NCBI GenBank assembly: GCA_963714145.1
Contig: OY970235.1
Coordinates: 9,052,001-9,116,000 of the forward strand
DNA: 64,000 nt
Direction of reading: 5' to 3'
Origin: JBBWZH01 sp035544115
GTDB taxonomy: Bacteria > Actinomycetota > Actinomycetes > Mycobacteriales > CADCTP01
The notes below the pieces were generated by a model. The model worked only from the letters and a program-made list of their open reading frames with translations. It did not search any database and was not told the origin of the DNA. Position numbers and translations under genes: made by a program. This document shows positions 35,487 to 44,718 of this stretch, in pieces (the first letter of the stretch is position 1; every line of letters starts with the position of its first letter).

Positions 35487-36236
35487 TCAGCGGCCGTCCG
35501 GGACCGATCCGAACTCGAAGTGGACTCGCTGTGTATCGCCCGGGCCTACGACGATCGCTCCGGTCAGATCCGCGACCGTCCGACGCATGAGATCGGTGTT
35601 CGGGAAGGCCGCCCAGTCCCAGCGGTCCGGCCGGCCCTGTGCGGCGGCTATGCAGCGGCGAAGCTCCTGCGCGCGGACCTCGCCGGACCGCAGCCACCAC
35701 CGCTGGCCGTCCCAGAGCGAGAGGTACCCACTGCCGCTGGCGATGTACTCGGCCGCGACATCGAGTACGCCACGCTCGTCGACCGCTCGCCAGAGGTTCG
35801 GAAAGCCGGGGACCGTGCGCTGGAAGTCAGCTGCGAGTGGCAACAGATGCAGGTGCGCATGGTCCAGGCAGCCACCGGAGCGTTTCCGGTCGTCAAGGCT
35901 GCCATGCTCGAACGAGATCACCGGCATCCGATAGGTCGAGCGCAGAGCGCGGTAGGTCGCGACCGCGAGCTCAGCCAACTCCGCCAGTTCGACTGCCGGG
36001 ACCAGCACCAGGTTGAGCCGGTGCTTGTTCGGGATGACCAGTACGTGGCCCGCGGCCAGCGCTCCGACCGACGGAATCACGCTAGCCGCCCGCGTCGCGG
36101 CGAGGATGGCCTGCGTCGCGAACTCGGTGCCCAGAAGATCGGCGAAGGCGTTGTTGACCATCGTGCGGCGCGTCTCACAGCAGTACTGGCAGTCAGCCTG
36201 CGGCGGGTCTGCCGCCGAGGCGGGTTGATCCGCCAT
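35487..36236 (-). CDS. HIT-superfamily nucleotide hydrolase/transferase
   Basis: 249 residues. The histidine triad is HAHLHL (about residues 126-131), with GHVLVIPNKH and ISFEHG before it. CQYC at residues 16-19 may bind zinc, as in GalT/Aprataxin-like relatives. HIT enzymes act on alpha-phosphates of nucleotides such as Ap4A, AMP-lysine or nucleoside phosphoramidates. It is unusually long for a plain HIT protein, with about 100 extra C-terminal residues. GGGAGG precedes the ATG at 36236. First gene of the HIT-deaminase operon. Confidence 0.83.
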   Translation of the reverse strand: MADQPASAADPPQADCQYCCETRRTMVNNAFADLLGTEFATQAILAATRAASVIPSVGALAAGHVLVIPNKHRLNLVLVPAVELAELAELAVATYRALRSTYRMPVISFEHGSLDDRKRSGGCLDHAHLHLLPLAADFQRTVPGFPNLWRAVDERGVLDVAAEYIASGSGYLSLWDGQRWWLRSGEVRAQELRRCIAAAQGRPDRWDWAAFPNTDLMRRTVADLTGAIVVGPGDTQRVHFEFGSVPDGR

Positions 36237-36355
36237 GACAGAGCCTCCCCGCTTCCCACGCCGGAGCCTGATGGTGCAACGTTGACTCTATTCGGCAAGG
36301 CTGGCTGGGCGCGAGGCGACGGTTGGTGTTCTGGCCTGGGGCGGGGTGGGGCGGG

Positions 36356-38017
36356 TCAGGTGACCTCGGGGAGGGGTGGGCCGAGGATGTCGTCGCCGTC
36401 GACGATGGTGTAGGCGTAGCCCTGCTCGGCCAGGAAGCGTTGGCGATGCGCGGCGTAGTCCTGGTCCAGGGTGTCCCGGGCGACGACGGTGTAGAAGTGG
36501 GCCGGGCGGCCGTCCGCCTTGGGGCGGAGCACCCGGCCGAGGCGCTGCGCCTCCTCCTGCCGGGAGCCGAACGTGCCGGAGACCTGGATGGCGACCGCGG
36601 CCTCGGGCAGGTCCACCGAGAAGTTGGCCACCTTGGAGACGACCAGGGTGTTCACCTCGCCCTTGCGGAACGCGTCGTAGAGCCGCTCCCGCTCCTTGTT
36701 CGTGGTGGAGCCCTGGATGATCGGCGCGTCCAGTTCCTCGCCGAGGGTCTCCAGCTGGTCCAGGTACGCGCCGATGACCAGCACCTGGTCGGCCGCGTGC
36801 CGGTCGACCAGCCGGCGCACCACCGGCAGCTTGGTGCGGGCGGTGGCGCCGACCCGGTACCGGTCCTCCGGCTCGGCGGTCGCGTACTCCATCCGCTCCG
36901 CGTCGGTCAGCGTGACCCGGACCTCGGTGCAGTCGGCCGGCGCGATCCAGCCCTGCGACTCGATGTCCTTCCACGGCGCGTCGTACCGCTTCGGGCCGAT
37001 CAGCGAGAAGACGTCGCCTTCCCGGCCGTCCTCGCGGATCAGCGTGGCGGTCAGCCCGAGCCGGCGGCGGGACTGCAGGTCGGCGGTGAGCCGGAAGATC
37101 GGCGCGGGCAGCAGGTGCACCTCGTCGTAGACGATCAGCCCCCAGTCCCGGCTGTCGAACAGCTCCAGGTGCCGGTACTCACCTTTCCGCCGGGTGGTCA
37201 TCACCTGATATGTGGCGATCGTGACCGGACGGATCTCCTTGCGTTCGCCGGAGTACTCGCCGATCTCCTCCTCGGTCAGCGTGGTGCGGGCGATCAGCTC
37301 CCGTTTCCACTGCCGGCCGGCCACCGTGTTGGTGACCAGGATCAGCGTGGTGGCCCCCGCCTTGGCCATGGCGGCGGCGCCCACCAGGGTCTTGCCGGCC
37401 CCACAGGGCAGCACCACGACACCGGAGCCGCCCGCCCAGAAGTTCTCCACCGCCTCCTGCTGGTAGGGCCGCAGCGACCAGCCACGCTCGTCCAGCGCGA
37501 TCGCGTGCGCCTCGCCGTCGACGTAGCCGGCGAGGTCCTCCGCCGGCCAGCCGACCTTCAGCAGGGCCTGCTTGAGCCGGCCGCGCTCGCTCGGATGTAC
37601 CAGAACCGTGTCTTGATCGATCCGGCCGCCGAGCAGCGGAGCGATCTTCTTCTGCCGGAGGATCTCCTCCAGCACCGCCCGATCGAGTGATTGCAGCACC
37701 AGGCCGTGGATCGGCGAGTTCACTAGCTGTAACCGACCATAACGCGCCATTGTCTCGGCCACATCGACCAGCAAAGCGTTCGGCACCGCATACCGTGAGT
37801 AACGAACGAGGGCGTCGACCACCTGCTCGGCGTCGTGCCCGGCGGCGCGCGCGTTCCACAGCCCCAGGGGCGTCAGCCGGTACGTGTGGACATGTTCGGG
37901 CGACCGTTCTAGCTCGGCGAACGGGGCAATTGCGGCACGCGCCTCGGTGGCGACCGGGTGGTCGACCTCGAGCAGCAGCGTCTTGTCAGACTGGACGATC
38001 AGTGGGCCGTCGGTCAC
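36356..38017 (-). CDS. DNA repair helicase XPB-type
   Basis: 553 residues; SF2 3'-5' helicase related to eukaryotic XPB and archaeal/bacterial XPB. Walker A LPCGAGKTL (about residue 205), DEVH box (about 298), motif III LTATLIREDG, motif VI RQEEAQRLGRVLRPK, and the damage-recognition-like N-terminal domain before the helicase core. GTG 38017 has GGAGG upstream. Typical actinobacterial gene; the helicase-associated protein at 40220 lies nearby. Confidence 0.94.
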   Translation of the reverse strand: MTDGPLIVQSDKTLLLEVDHPVATEARAAIAPFAELERSPEHVHTYRLTPLGLWNARAAGHDAEQVVDALVRYSRYAVPNALLVDVAETMARYGRLQLVNSPIHGLVLQSLDRAVLEEILRQKKIAPLLGGRIDQDTVLVHPSERGRLKQALLKVGWPAEDLAGYVDGEAHAIALDERGWSLRPYQQEAVENFWAGGSGVVVLPCGAGKTLVGAAAMAKAGATTLILVTNTVAGRQWKRELIARTTLTEEEIGEYSGERKEIRPVTIATYQVMTTRRKGEYRHLELFDSRDWGLIVYDEVHLLPAPIFRLTADLQSRRRLGLTATLIREDGREGDVFSLIGPKRYDAPWKDIESQGWIAPADCTEVRVTLTDAERMEYATAEPEDRYRVGATARTKLPVVRRLVDRHAADQVLVIGAYLDQLETLGEELDAPIIQGSTTNKERERLYDAFRKGEVNTLVVSKVANFSVDLPEAAVAIQVSGTFGSRQEEAQRLGRVLRPKADGRPAHFYTVVARDTLDQDYAAHRQRFLAEQGYAYTIVDGDDILGPPLPEVT

Positions 38018-38227
38018 AGGGTGTTGATCCTCCGATGGCTCTGGTACGGGCGACAGGCCTAGTGTCCAACGCGTCCGGGCGCCGGTTGCATCCCGCCACC
38101 GGAGGCACCAGGCCCGTTCCGGTATCGCTTGCGCCCAACGTTTGGTACACCGAGTGTTTACCGCAGTCGGTTGCCTTCGGGCGCCGAAGCGCGGATCCTG
38201 CCCACGAGCAGGGGGGAGGGCCTGAGC

Positions 38228-40078
38228 GTGGCAGTCGCACTGGACGCGGCGTTGCGGGCCGCTGCCCTGCACGACGCGGAGGGCCGTCTGCTGCGTACGC
38301 TCGGCGACTTGGTCGCATCATTGACCCCGATCGACGTGTCCACATCGGCGACCGGGGCACCTGCGCGCCCAGCGATCGGGGGCGTACCGGTGCCGTTCGG
38401 TCCACATAAACCCAACGGCCCCGCCCCGGCCGACGTCCCCAGCGGTCCCGCGTCGGTCGGGGATACCGGCACGTCCGGGCCCGCCGGCACGGCTGCGCTC
38501 GACGGTACGGCTGAACTCGACGGCACGGCCGAGATCGACGGCGCCGCCGGGCTCGGCGGCGAGGCCGGCGCCGGCACCGCCCAGGTGCTGCCGGCCGGGC
38601 TGACCCTGGCCGACGCGGTGGGCCGGCTGCTGTCCGGCCCGCATTCGGCCGGCGACCAGGTCGCCGTGGCCGGCCCGGACGGCCGCGCCGTGCACTACTC
38701 GGCCTGGGACCTGTTCGCCTCGCTGGCCGCCGCGCTCGCCCACTCCACCATGAACGACCCGCTGACCGGCCTGCCGACCCGGCAGTGGGTGCTGGACGAG
38801 GTCACCCGGCGGCTGGCCGGGGTGACCGCGGATGCCCCGTTCGGGCTGCTGCAGATCGAGCTCGGCCAGCTCAAGGACATCAACGACAGCCTCGGCTACG
38901 AGGTCGGCGACGCGCTGATCGTCGAGGCGGCCAGCCGGATCCGGGCCGCGCTCGGCCCGGCCGACCACGTCGGCCGGCTGGTCGGGGACGAGTTCGCGGT
39001 GGTCATCGGGCCGCTGCCGGTCGACTCGGCGGCCGCGGACGCGGTCGCGCTGGCGCAGCGGCTGCTGGACGTGCTGGCGCACGGCGTCCGGCTCGGCGGG
39101 CACGAACTGCTGCTGCAGGCCAGTGTCGGCGTCTGCGTGGTGGACGAGCCGGGCGACGGCGCCGAGGCCGTGCTGCGGCGGGCGGACAGCGCCATGCACC
39201 GGGCCAAGGGCCGCGGCCGCGGCCGGGCCGAGCTGTACGACCCGGCCGCCGACCGCCCGGTGGACAAGCTCTCGATGACCCGCCGGCTGCGCGAGGCGAT
39301 CACCAACGGCGGCATGTACCTGCACTGGCAGCCGATCCACCGGCTCCGTGATGGCGCGCTGGTCGGCGCCGAGGCACTGATCCGCTGGCAGGACGAGACC
39401 GGCCGGCTGATCTCCCCGGACGAGTTCATCCCGTACGCGGAAACCGTCGGGCTGATCATCCCGATCGGCACGCTGGTGCTGGACGTCGCCGCGAAGCAGG
39501 CCAGCCGTTGGCAGCTGCGCGGGGTGCCGCTGCCGGTCAGCGTGAACCTGTCCGCGCAGCAGATCGTCGGTTCCGACCTGGTCGGCGAGGTGGCCGGGGT
39601 GCTGGAGCGGTACGGCGTGCCGCCGTCCGCGCTGCGGCTGGAGCTGACCGAGACCGCCGCGGTGACCGACTACGGGGTGACCGCGCGCCGGCTGGCCGAG
39701 CTGCGCGCGCTCGGCGTCCGGCTGTCCCTGGACGACTTCGGCACCGGGTACTCCTCGCTGCGGCTGCTGCGTGACCTGGCCGTGGACGACGTGAAGGTGG
39801 ACCGCAGCTTCGTCGCCGGGATCGACTCCAGCGACGCGGACGCCGCGATGGTGCGGCTGGTCGTGGAGACCTCGCACGCGCTCGGGCTGACCGTGACCGC
39901 GGAGGGCGTCGAGCGGCTCAGCCAGCTGGAGAAGCTGGCCGCGCTCGGCTGCGACCACGTGCAGGGCTTCCTGCTCGGCCGGCCGGTTCCGGTGGCCGAC
40001 TTCGAGATCGCCGGCTCGCTGGCCGCCGCCCGGGCGCTGTCCGCGCCGGCCGTGGTGGCGCACGCGGTCGGCGCCTGA
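38228..40078 (+). CDS. GGDEF-EAL c-di-GMP protein with degenerate GGDEF
   Basis: 616 residues. An Ala/Gly/Pro-rich N-terminus with a short DGTAELDGTAEIDG repeat precedes a GGDEF domain (NDPLTGLPTR; signature RLVGDEFAVV at about 252) and an EAL domain (GAEALIRWQDE at about 382, LDDFGTGYSSLR at about 502, VKVDRSFV, AEGVER). The first Gly of GGDEF is Val and the RxxD inhibitory site is absent, so cyclase activity is doubtful, whereas the EAL residues look complete: probably a c-di-GMP phosphodiesterase. GTG 38228 follows GGAGGG. No membrane helix. Confidence 0.9.
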   Translation: MAVALDAALRAAALHDAEGRLLRTLGDLVASLTPIDVSTSATGAPARPAIGGVPVPFGPHKPNGPAPADVPSGPASVGDTGTSGPAGTAALDGTAELDGTAEIDGAAGLGGEAGAGTAQVLPAGLTLADAVGRLLSGPHSAGDQVAVAGPDGRAVHYSAWDLFASLAAALAHSTMNDPLTGLPTRQWVLDEVTRRLAGVTADAPFGLLQIELGQLKDINDSLGYEVGDALIVEAASRIRAALGPADHVGRLVGDEFAVVIGPLPVDSAAADAVALAQRLLDVLAHGVRLGGHELLLQASVGVCVVDEPGDGAEAVLRRADSAMHRAKGRGRGRAELYDPAADRPVDKLSMTRRLREAITNGGMYLHWQPIHRLRDGALVGAEALIRWQDETGRLISPDEFIPYAETVGLIIPIGTLVLDVAAKQASRWQLRGVPLPVSVNLSAQQIVGSDLVGEVAGVLERYGVPPSALRLELTETAAVTDYGVTARRLAELRALGVRLSLDDFGTGYSSLRLLRDLAVDDVKVDRSFVAGIDSSDADAAMVRLVVETSHALGLTVTAEGVERLSQLEKLAALGCDHVQGFLLGRPVPVADFEIAGSLAAARALSAPAVVAHAVGA

Positions 40079-40093
40079 GCCGCCCCGCCCCGC

Positions 40094-40186
40094 GGCTGAG
40101 CCGCGCCCGGCGCCTGAGCTGCTCCGCCCGGCGGCTGAGCCGCGCCCGGCGGCTGAGAGCCGCGCCGCCCCGCGGCTGAGCCGCGG
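40094..40186. repeat. Degenerate CGGCTGAGCCG repeats ending in a terminator-like palindrome
   Basis: Units of about 18-24 bases (GGCTGAGCCGCGCCCGGC and variants) at about 40094, 40112, 40132, 40150 and 40174. The last forms CCGCGGCT-G-AGCCGCGG (40170-40186), a perfect palindrome able to stop transcription from both convergent genes. Confidence 0.65.
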
Positions 40187-40219
40187 CGGCCAGCCGCCAG
40201 CCGTTCGGTGGTCAGCCGG

Positions 40220-42649
40220 TCAGGCGTCGGCGGTGCCGGCGTCGGGGAGGTGACCGCCGTCCTCGCCGAGCAGGGCGACCGCGGTGATCCGGTGCAGCGC
40301 GAAGGTGCGCAGCTCCTCCCGCTGGTGGTCGTAGCCGTGCAGGTAGCCGCCACTGATCGAGGACGGTTCGACGATCCGCTGGGACGCCGCGCCCTGCGCG
40401 TTGACGTAGCCCAGCCAGACCCGGCGGCCTTCCCGGGCGGCCTCCCGGAGCAGGCCCAGGGTGGCCGCGGTGGTCAGGTTCGGGATGTCGGCCAGGTTCG
40501 CGGCGCCGCCCTCGCGCGGACCGGCCGAGTTGACCCGGCGGGCCTCGCGCAGCGACTTGTCGCCGGCCCGCATCGCCCGGACCACCTCGACCAGTTGCTC
40601 CCGGTTCGGCACCGGCGGCTCGGCCATCACCCGGGTGGTGCTGATCCGGGCGCTGGCCCGGCGCGCCTCGGGACGGCTGAGCAGCACCGCCCCCTCCGGT
40701 GACTCGGCCACCGGGGCGTAGCCGGCCTGCCGCAGCACGTCCAGCACCCGGTTGACCGCGGCTTTGCTGACCAGCACGGTCGGCGCGATCCGGCGCAGCC
40801 GCAGGCCCTCCACCTGCCGGTCGGCCAGCACCTGGGCGACCAGTGCGGCGTCGTCGCAGCGCAGGTACGCCGACGCGGTGCCGACCCGCAGCGCGCCGTG
40901 CCGGCGGGCCACATCGTCGATCAGGTAGGTCAGCGCCTGCGGTATCGGCGTCCGGGACCGCAGCCGGAACAGCTCGTGCAGCTCGGTGGCGGCCCGGCCG
41001 GAGTCCAGCGCGCGCCGTACGGTGGCCTCGGTGACCCGGTAGACGGTGGCGCCGCCGGCCGACTCCACGTCGGCCACCGCGGCCATCTCCCGGGCCAGCT
41101 CCGGTTCCAGCGGGCCCGGCGCGATCACCGTCAGGTCGGCCTGCACCAGCACGTGGTCCACCGGCTCGGGCAGCCGGTCGGCCAGCTTGACGGTCGGGTC
41201 CTCGCCGGCCAGCAGCAGCCGCCCGTACGAGGTGAGCGCGCCGCGGCCGGTGACCCCGATCAGCTCCGCCTCGGCCAGCACCGCGGCGACCACGTCCGGC
41301 TGCTGGCCGCCGCGCCGGGGCGCCAGCCAGGCCAGCCGGGCGGCCACGTCCTCGGCCGAGCGCACCCCGGTGCCGGCCGGCAGGTCGGCCAGCACGCCGA
41401 GGACGCGGCGCCGGGTGCCGGGCGCGCTGGTCCGCTCCACCTCGATCGAGAGCGGAGCGAACGCCTTGCCCCGGTCGTCCCGGCGGCCGACCAGCGCGGG
41501 CTGTCGGGTCATCGCCAGCCAGGCCCGGGCGACCCGGGCCCAGCGCTGCGCCACCGGCAGCGCCTGCCAGTCGTCGTAGCGCTGGGTGGGCAGCCAGACC
41601 GGCTCCGGGCCACCGGTGTCGAGCAGTTCGGCGGATCTGGCCAGCTCCAGGTAGATCGCCGCGGTCGGCTCATCGGTGTCCAGCGCCTTGGCGGTGCGGC
41701 GCAGCTCACGGACGCCCAGCCCGCCGGACCGCAGCTCCGCCGGCGGGTCGGCGGCGAACCCGTCCAGCAGGTCCTCGAGCTGGCGCAGCACGGTCAGCAC
41801 CTGGCCGGCGCCGGCCGCGTCGGTGCCGCGGGCGTCCGCCTTGGTGCTGGGCAACGGCTCCGGTTGCAGCCGCAGCGGGCCGAGCGGGGCGGCGCCGCGG
41901 ATCGCCAGGCCCACCTCCTGCGGCAGCTCCACCGTGTTGGCGTCGATCGCGACCAGCAGGCCGTGGGCGAGCAGCCAGCGGACCGGGGAGTCCGCGCCGG
42001 CCGCCGACACCGGGCGCAGCGCGTCCCGGACCGTGCCGACCGGTGGGCCGGCGGCCAGTTGCCCGAGCACCGCCCGCTCCGGCTCGGCGCAGCGGGCCAG
42101 CAGCGCGGCCACCCGGCCCGGGTCGGCGAACACCTCGGCCAGCGCGGCCCCGGCGGCCGGCTGGTGCGCGTCGGCCAGCCCGAGCGCGGCCAGCACCGGA
42201 GCGAGCTGGCTGCGGGTGGCGGCGCTGAACAGCGCCCGCGCCGGGCGGCCCAGCCCGGCCGGGTAGGGCGCCAGCGCGTCGCGGGCCGGGCCGGTCACGT
42301 GGATCGGGTCGTCGCCCCAGGTGAGCGCCAGGTTGTGCAGCCGGGCCAGGGCCGCCTTCAGCGCGGCCGGCGGTGCCCCGGGCACGGCCGCCGCGAGTTC
42401 GGCGCGGGCGACCGGGCCGGTGCGGTCGGCGGCCAGGGCCAGGCCGCTGAGGACGGTGAGGGTGAACGCGTCCAGCTCCTCCAGCGCCCGGCGGACCGAG
42501 AACGGGATGCCGGCCCGGTTGGCCAGCGTGCCGACGTCGCCGGGCGCCGGGATGGCGAGGTCCGGCCGGGCGCGGAGCAGTTCGGCGAGTTCCTCGTCGG
42601 CCCGCGACCGCAGCCAGTCGGTCAGGCTGCGCGGGCCGGTGCTGGTCAT
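40220..42649 (-). CDS. Helicase-associated (XPB/Ssl2-like C-terminal domain) protein
   Basis: 809 residues. It has the actinobacterial 'helicase conserved C-terminal domain' layout: a winged-helix-rich N-terminal half, VDHVLVQADLTVIAPGPLEP, a middle RVTEATVRRALDSGRAATEL and a WYL-like C-terminal part (RRVWLGYVNAQGAASQRIVE). There is no Walker A, so it is not itself a helicase. Probably DNA-binding, perhaps a partner of the XPB helicase at 36356. ATG 42649; the open frame upstream is non-coding. Confidence 0.85.
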   Translation of the reverse strand: MTSTGPRSLTDWLRSRADEELAELLRARPDLAIPAPGDVGTLANRAGIPFSVRRALEELDAFTLTVLSGLALAADRTGPVARAELAAAVPGAPPAALKAALARLHNLALTWGDDPIHVTGPARDALAPYPAGLGRPARALFSAATRSQLAPVLAALGLADAHQPAAGAALAEVFADPGRVAALLARCAEPERAVLGQLAAGPPVGTVRDALRPVSAAGADSPVRWLLAHGLLVAIDANTVELPQEVGLAIRGAAPLGPLRLQPEPLPSTKADARGTDAAGAGQVLTVLRQLEDLLDGFAADPPAELRSGGLGVRELRRTAKALDTDEPTAAIYLELARSAELLDTGGPEPVWLPTQRYDDWQALPVAQRWARVARAWLAMTRQPALVGRRDDRGKAFAPLSIEVERTSAPGTRRRVLGVLADLPAGTGVRSAEDVAARLAWLAPRRGGQQPDVVAAVLAEAELIGVTGRGALTSYGRLLLAGEDPTVKLADRLPEPVDHVLVQADLTVIAPGPLEPELAREMAAVADVESAGGATVYRVTEATVRRALDSGRAATELHELFRLRSRTPIPQALTYLIDDVARRHGALRVGTASAYLRCDDAALVAQVLADRQVEGLRLRRIAPTVLVSKAAVNRVLDVLRQAGYAPVAESPEGAVLLSRPEARRASARISTTRVMAEPPVPNREQLVEVVRAMRAGDKSLREARRVNSAGPREGGAANLADIPNLTTAATLGLLREAAREGRRVWLGYVNAQGAASQRIVEPSSISGGYLHGYDHQREELRTFALHRITAVALLGEDGGHLPDAGTADA

Positions 42650-42723
42650 CCCTACCACGGTAGTCGTCGCCGCCGGCCGCCCCGCCGCGCGTTCGACCAA
42701 CCGCCCGCCGGCGCTGTCGCCGG

Positions 42724-43566
42724 CTATGTCGCGAGCCAGACCATGAGGCCGACGAGGATGAGCAGGGCGACCAGGACGGCGGCGCCCAGCGCGGCCACCC
42801 GGACCGGCAGCACGGTGCGGGGGAGCTGGTCCAGCTCGACGAACACGCACTCCGGCGACCAGCCGGCGGCCCGGACGCCGATCGGGATCAGCCAGCGCCG
42901 CGGCCCCAGCCCGATCGGGAACCGCGGCGCGAGCGCCGGCAGCTCGACCGTCCAGTGCTCGCCCGGGCTCAGGTGGTCGCCGGCGAACGGGTCGGCCAGG
43001 ATCGAGTCGATGCCGCTGCGGACCGAGCCGGCCCGGTCCCGGGACCGCTGCCAGGGGGTGTCCCGGATCCACCAGTACGAGTCGACCGCGTACACCTCGA
43101 CCCGGAGCTCCACATTGCCGGCGTTGTACGCGACGAACCGCAGCGTCACCGGGTTGTTGTCGATCGTCCGGTGCCGGCCGACCGAGCGGGCCTTCAGCGC
43201 CGGCCGCCGCTCGACCGCCAGCCGCGCCTTGGAGCGGTCCAGGAACTCGCCGTTGACCAGGTCGGTCGCGGTGACCGTGAGCTCGTACTCGTGCCCGCCC
43301 TCCGGCCCGGTGGACAGCGGGATGACCTCGATCGGCACCTCCCGCTGCTCGCCGGCGAGCAGGTCGACGGTGCACAGCCGGGGCCGGCAGTACCGGCTCA
43401 TCGGCCCACCCAGCTGCACCTGGACCGCCCGGGAGCGCCGGTCGTGGTTGTCCACCACCAGCGTCAGCCGGGCAGCCGAGCCCGGCGCCACGACCCGGCG
43501 GTCCGGCGCCAGCTGGGCGCGGACCCGCGAGTCCGGCGGCACGGAAGGCTCCTGGCCGGCGGTCAT
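42724..43566 (-). CDS. Tail-anchored Ig-like/hydrolase-family membrane protein
   Basis: 280 residues. The N-terminal part has beta-sandwich strands (LTLVVDNHDRRSRAVQVQL, VPIEVIPLSTG, VTLRFVAYNAGNVELRVEVY), the C-terminus one membrane helix (VAALGAAVLVALLILVGLMV) with a very short tail. No signal peptide. The N-terminal domain should therefore stay in the cytosol. I do not know a function. ATG 43566 is chosen because GGAGGA lies directly before it; the frame is open further up. Confidence 0.7.
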   Translation of the reverse strand: MTAGQEPSVPPDSRVRAQLAPDRRVVAPGSAARLTLVVDNHDRRSRAVQVQLGGPMSRYCRPRLCTVDLLAGEQREVPIEVIPLSTGPEGGHEYELTVTATDLVNGEFLDRSKARLAVERRPALKARSVGRHRTIDNNPVTLRFVAYNAGNVELRVEVYAVDSYWWIRDTPWQRSRDRAGSVRSGIDSILADPFAGDHLSPGEHWTVELPALAPRFPIGLGPRRWLIPIGVRAAGWSPECVFVELDQLPRTVLPVRVAALGAAVLVALLILVGLMVWLAT

Positions 43567-43753
43567 TCCTCCGCTCCGGGGCAAAGCGGCATTTATGTAG
43601 CGAACACGATCAGGTCGACCGGCCGCACGATACTCGGATCGAGTCATGCTCTTCCTCGTTGCCGCCAGGCGCAAGCGCTACGTGCATACCCGTCGCAGTG
43701 CGTCATGGACAGGCCGGATGTACGGCCCTGACCTGCGCCGCGGCGGCGGCGCC

Positions 43754-43798
43754 GGCCGGGTGGGCTGGCCGGGTGGGCTGGCCGGGTGGGCTGGCCGG
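43754..43798. repeat. 13-bp tandem repeat (GGCCGGGTGGGCT), 3.5 copies
   Basis: Perfect copies at 43754, 43767 and 43780 plus a partial one. Lies in the divergent gap between the tail-anchored protein gene and the 80-residue gene. Confidence 0.75.
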
Positions 43799-43846
43799 AC
43801 ACCGGGCTGGTGCGGGAGACTGATCCACGCCGTAGGGAGGTGGGCC

Positions 43847-44089
43847 ATGGCCGCCAAGTCATCCCGGGGGTCCGACCGGGATTCCGAACGCGGATCCGGG
43901 CGGGGGTCCGGCCGGGCCAACGTCGTGCCGGCGGGCCGGATCCCGGTCAGCGAGTTCGCCGCCGAGGTGCAGGGTGGCCTGTCCCCGTTCGGTGAGGACG
44001 TCCAGCTCCCGCTGCCCGCCGAGGCCCTGACCTACCGCCACCCCACCGCCGCGGACCGCCCCAACCTGACCCACGACCCCGACGCCTGA
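43847..44089 (+). CDS. Small disordered protein, unknown
   Basis: 80 residues: a Ser/Arg/Gly/Asp-rich N-terminus (SSRGSDRDSERGSGRGSGR), then a more ordered PAGRIPVSEFAAEVQGG and QLPLPAEALTYRHP tail. A good ribosome binding site (GGGAGG, six bases) precedes ATG 43847. No recognised family. Confidence 0.6.
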   Translation: MAAKSSRGSDRDSERGSGRGSGRANVVPAGRIPVSEFAAEVQGGLSPFGEDVQLPLPAEALTYRHPTAADRPNLTHDPDA

Positions 44090-44210
44090 GCCGGCGCCGG
44101 GCCGGCGCCCGAGCCGGCTGCAGGGGCCGCGCTCCAGGGCCGCGGGTGGCCGCCGTCCAGCTGGCCCGCGCTGATTGCCGGGGCAGATCCGGCCGGGTAG
44201 AAAAGGGCGC

Positions 44211-44594
44211 ATGGTCGAGTTTGCGTCGCTGGTCCTGTTCAGCGGCCGGGTCACCCAGACGGCCAACTTCTACCGGGCGGTCGGTATCGACCTGGCCGTC
44301 GAGGATCACGGGGACGGTTACGAGCACGCCGCCACCGACCTGGGCGGGGTGCACTTCGCGGTGCTGGACGCCGAGGCGGTCACCGACCGGGCGCTGGCCT
44401 GGCGGGAGGCGGGCAGCTCCTTCCCCGGCGTCTACGTCGACTCGCTGGACCAGACGCTGACCGCGCTGGCCCGCCTCGGCGCCCCCCTGCTGCTGGCGCA
44501 CCAGCCCCGCCGGTGGGGCTGCCGCGCGGTGGTCAAGGACCCGGACGGCCGCGCGGTGGAGATCAACCAGCGCGGCCACTGCCCCGTCCCCTGA
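44211..44594 (+). CDS. VOC-superfamily (glyoxalase-like) protein
   Basis: 127 residues, one vicinal-oxygen-chelate domain pair: FASLVLFSGRVTQTANFYRA, GGVHFAVL and CRAVVKDPDGRAVEINQRG. Metal-binding residues are plausible but incomplete, so it may be an antibiotic-binding or ligand-binding member rather than an enzyme. Start ATG 44211. Confidence 0.85.
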   Translation: MVEFASLVLFSGRVTQTANFYRAVGIDLAVEDHGDGYEHAATDLGGVHFAVLDAEAVTDRALAWREAGSSFPGVYVDSLDQTLTALARLGAPLLLAHQPRRWGCRAVVKDPDGRAVEINQRGHCPVP

Positions 44595-44718
44595 CCGTCC
44601 CGGTTGGACGGACCGGGCCGGGCGGGCCGGCCAGGCAACCGAACGCCGCCGACCGCTGGCGCAAGCGGGCGGGGCGGGGCAGGATCGGAATCGGTCCGGC
44701 ACTGCCGCGGGAGGCCCG

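Noticed and set aside
31795..36236. RADAR, Dnd or CBASS defence system
   Set aside because: No RdrA ATPase, no dnd/dpt genes and no nucleotidyltransferase of the CD-NTase family is visible; only loose similarities of single genes.
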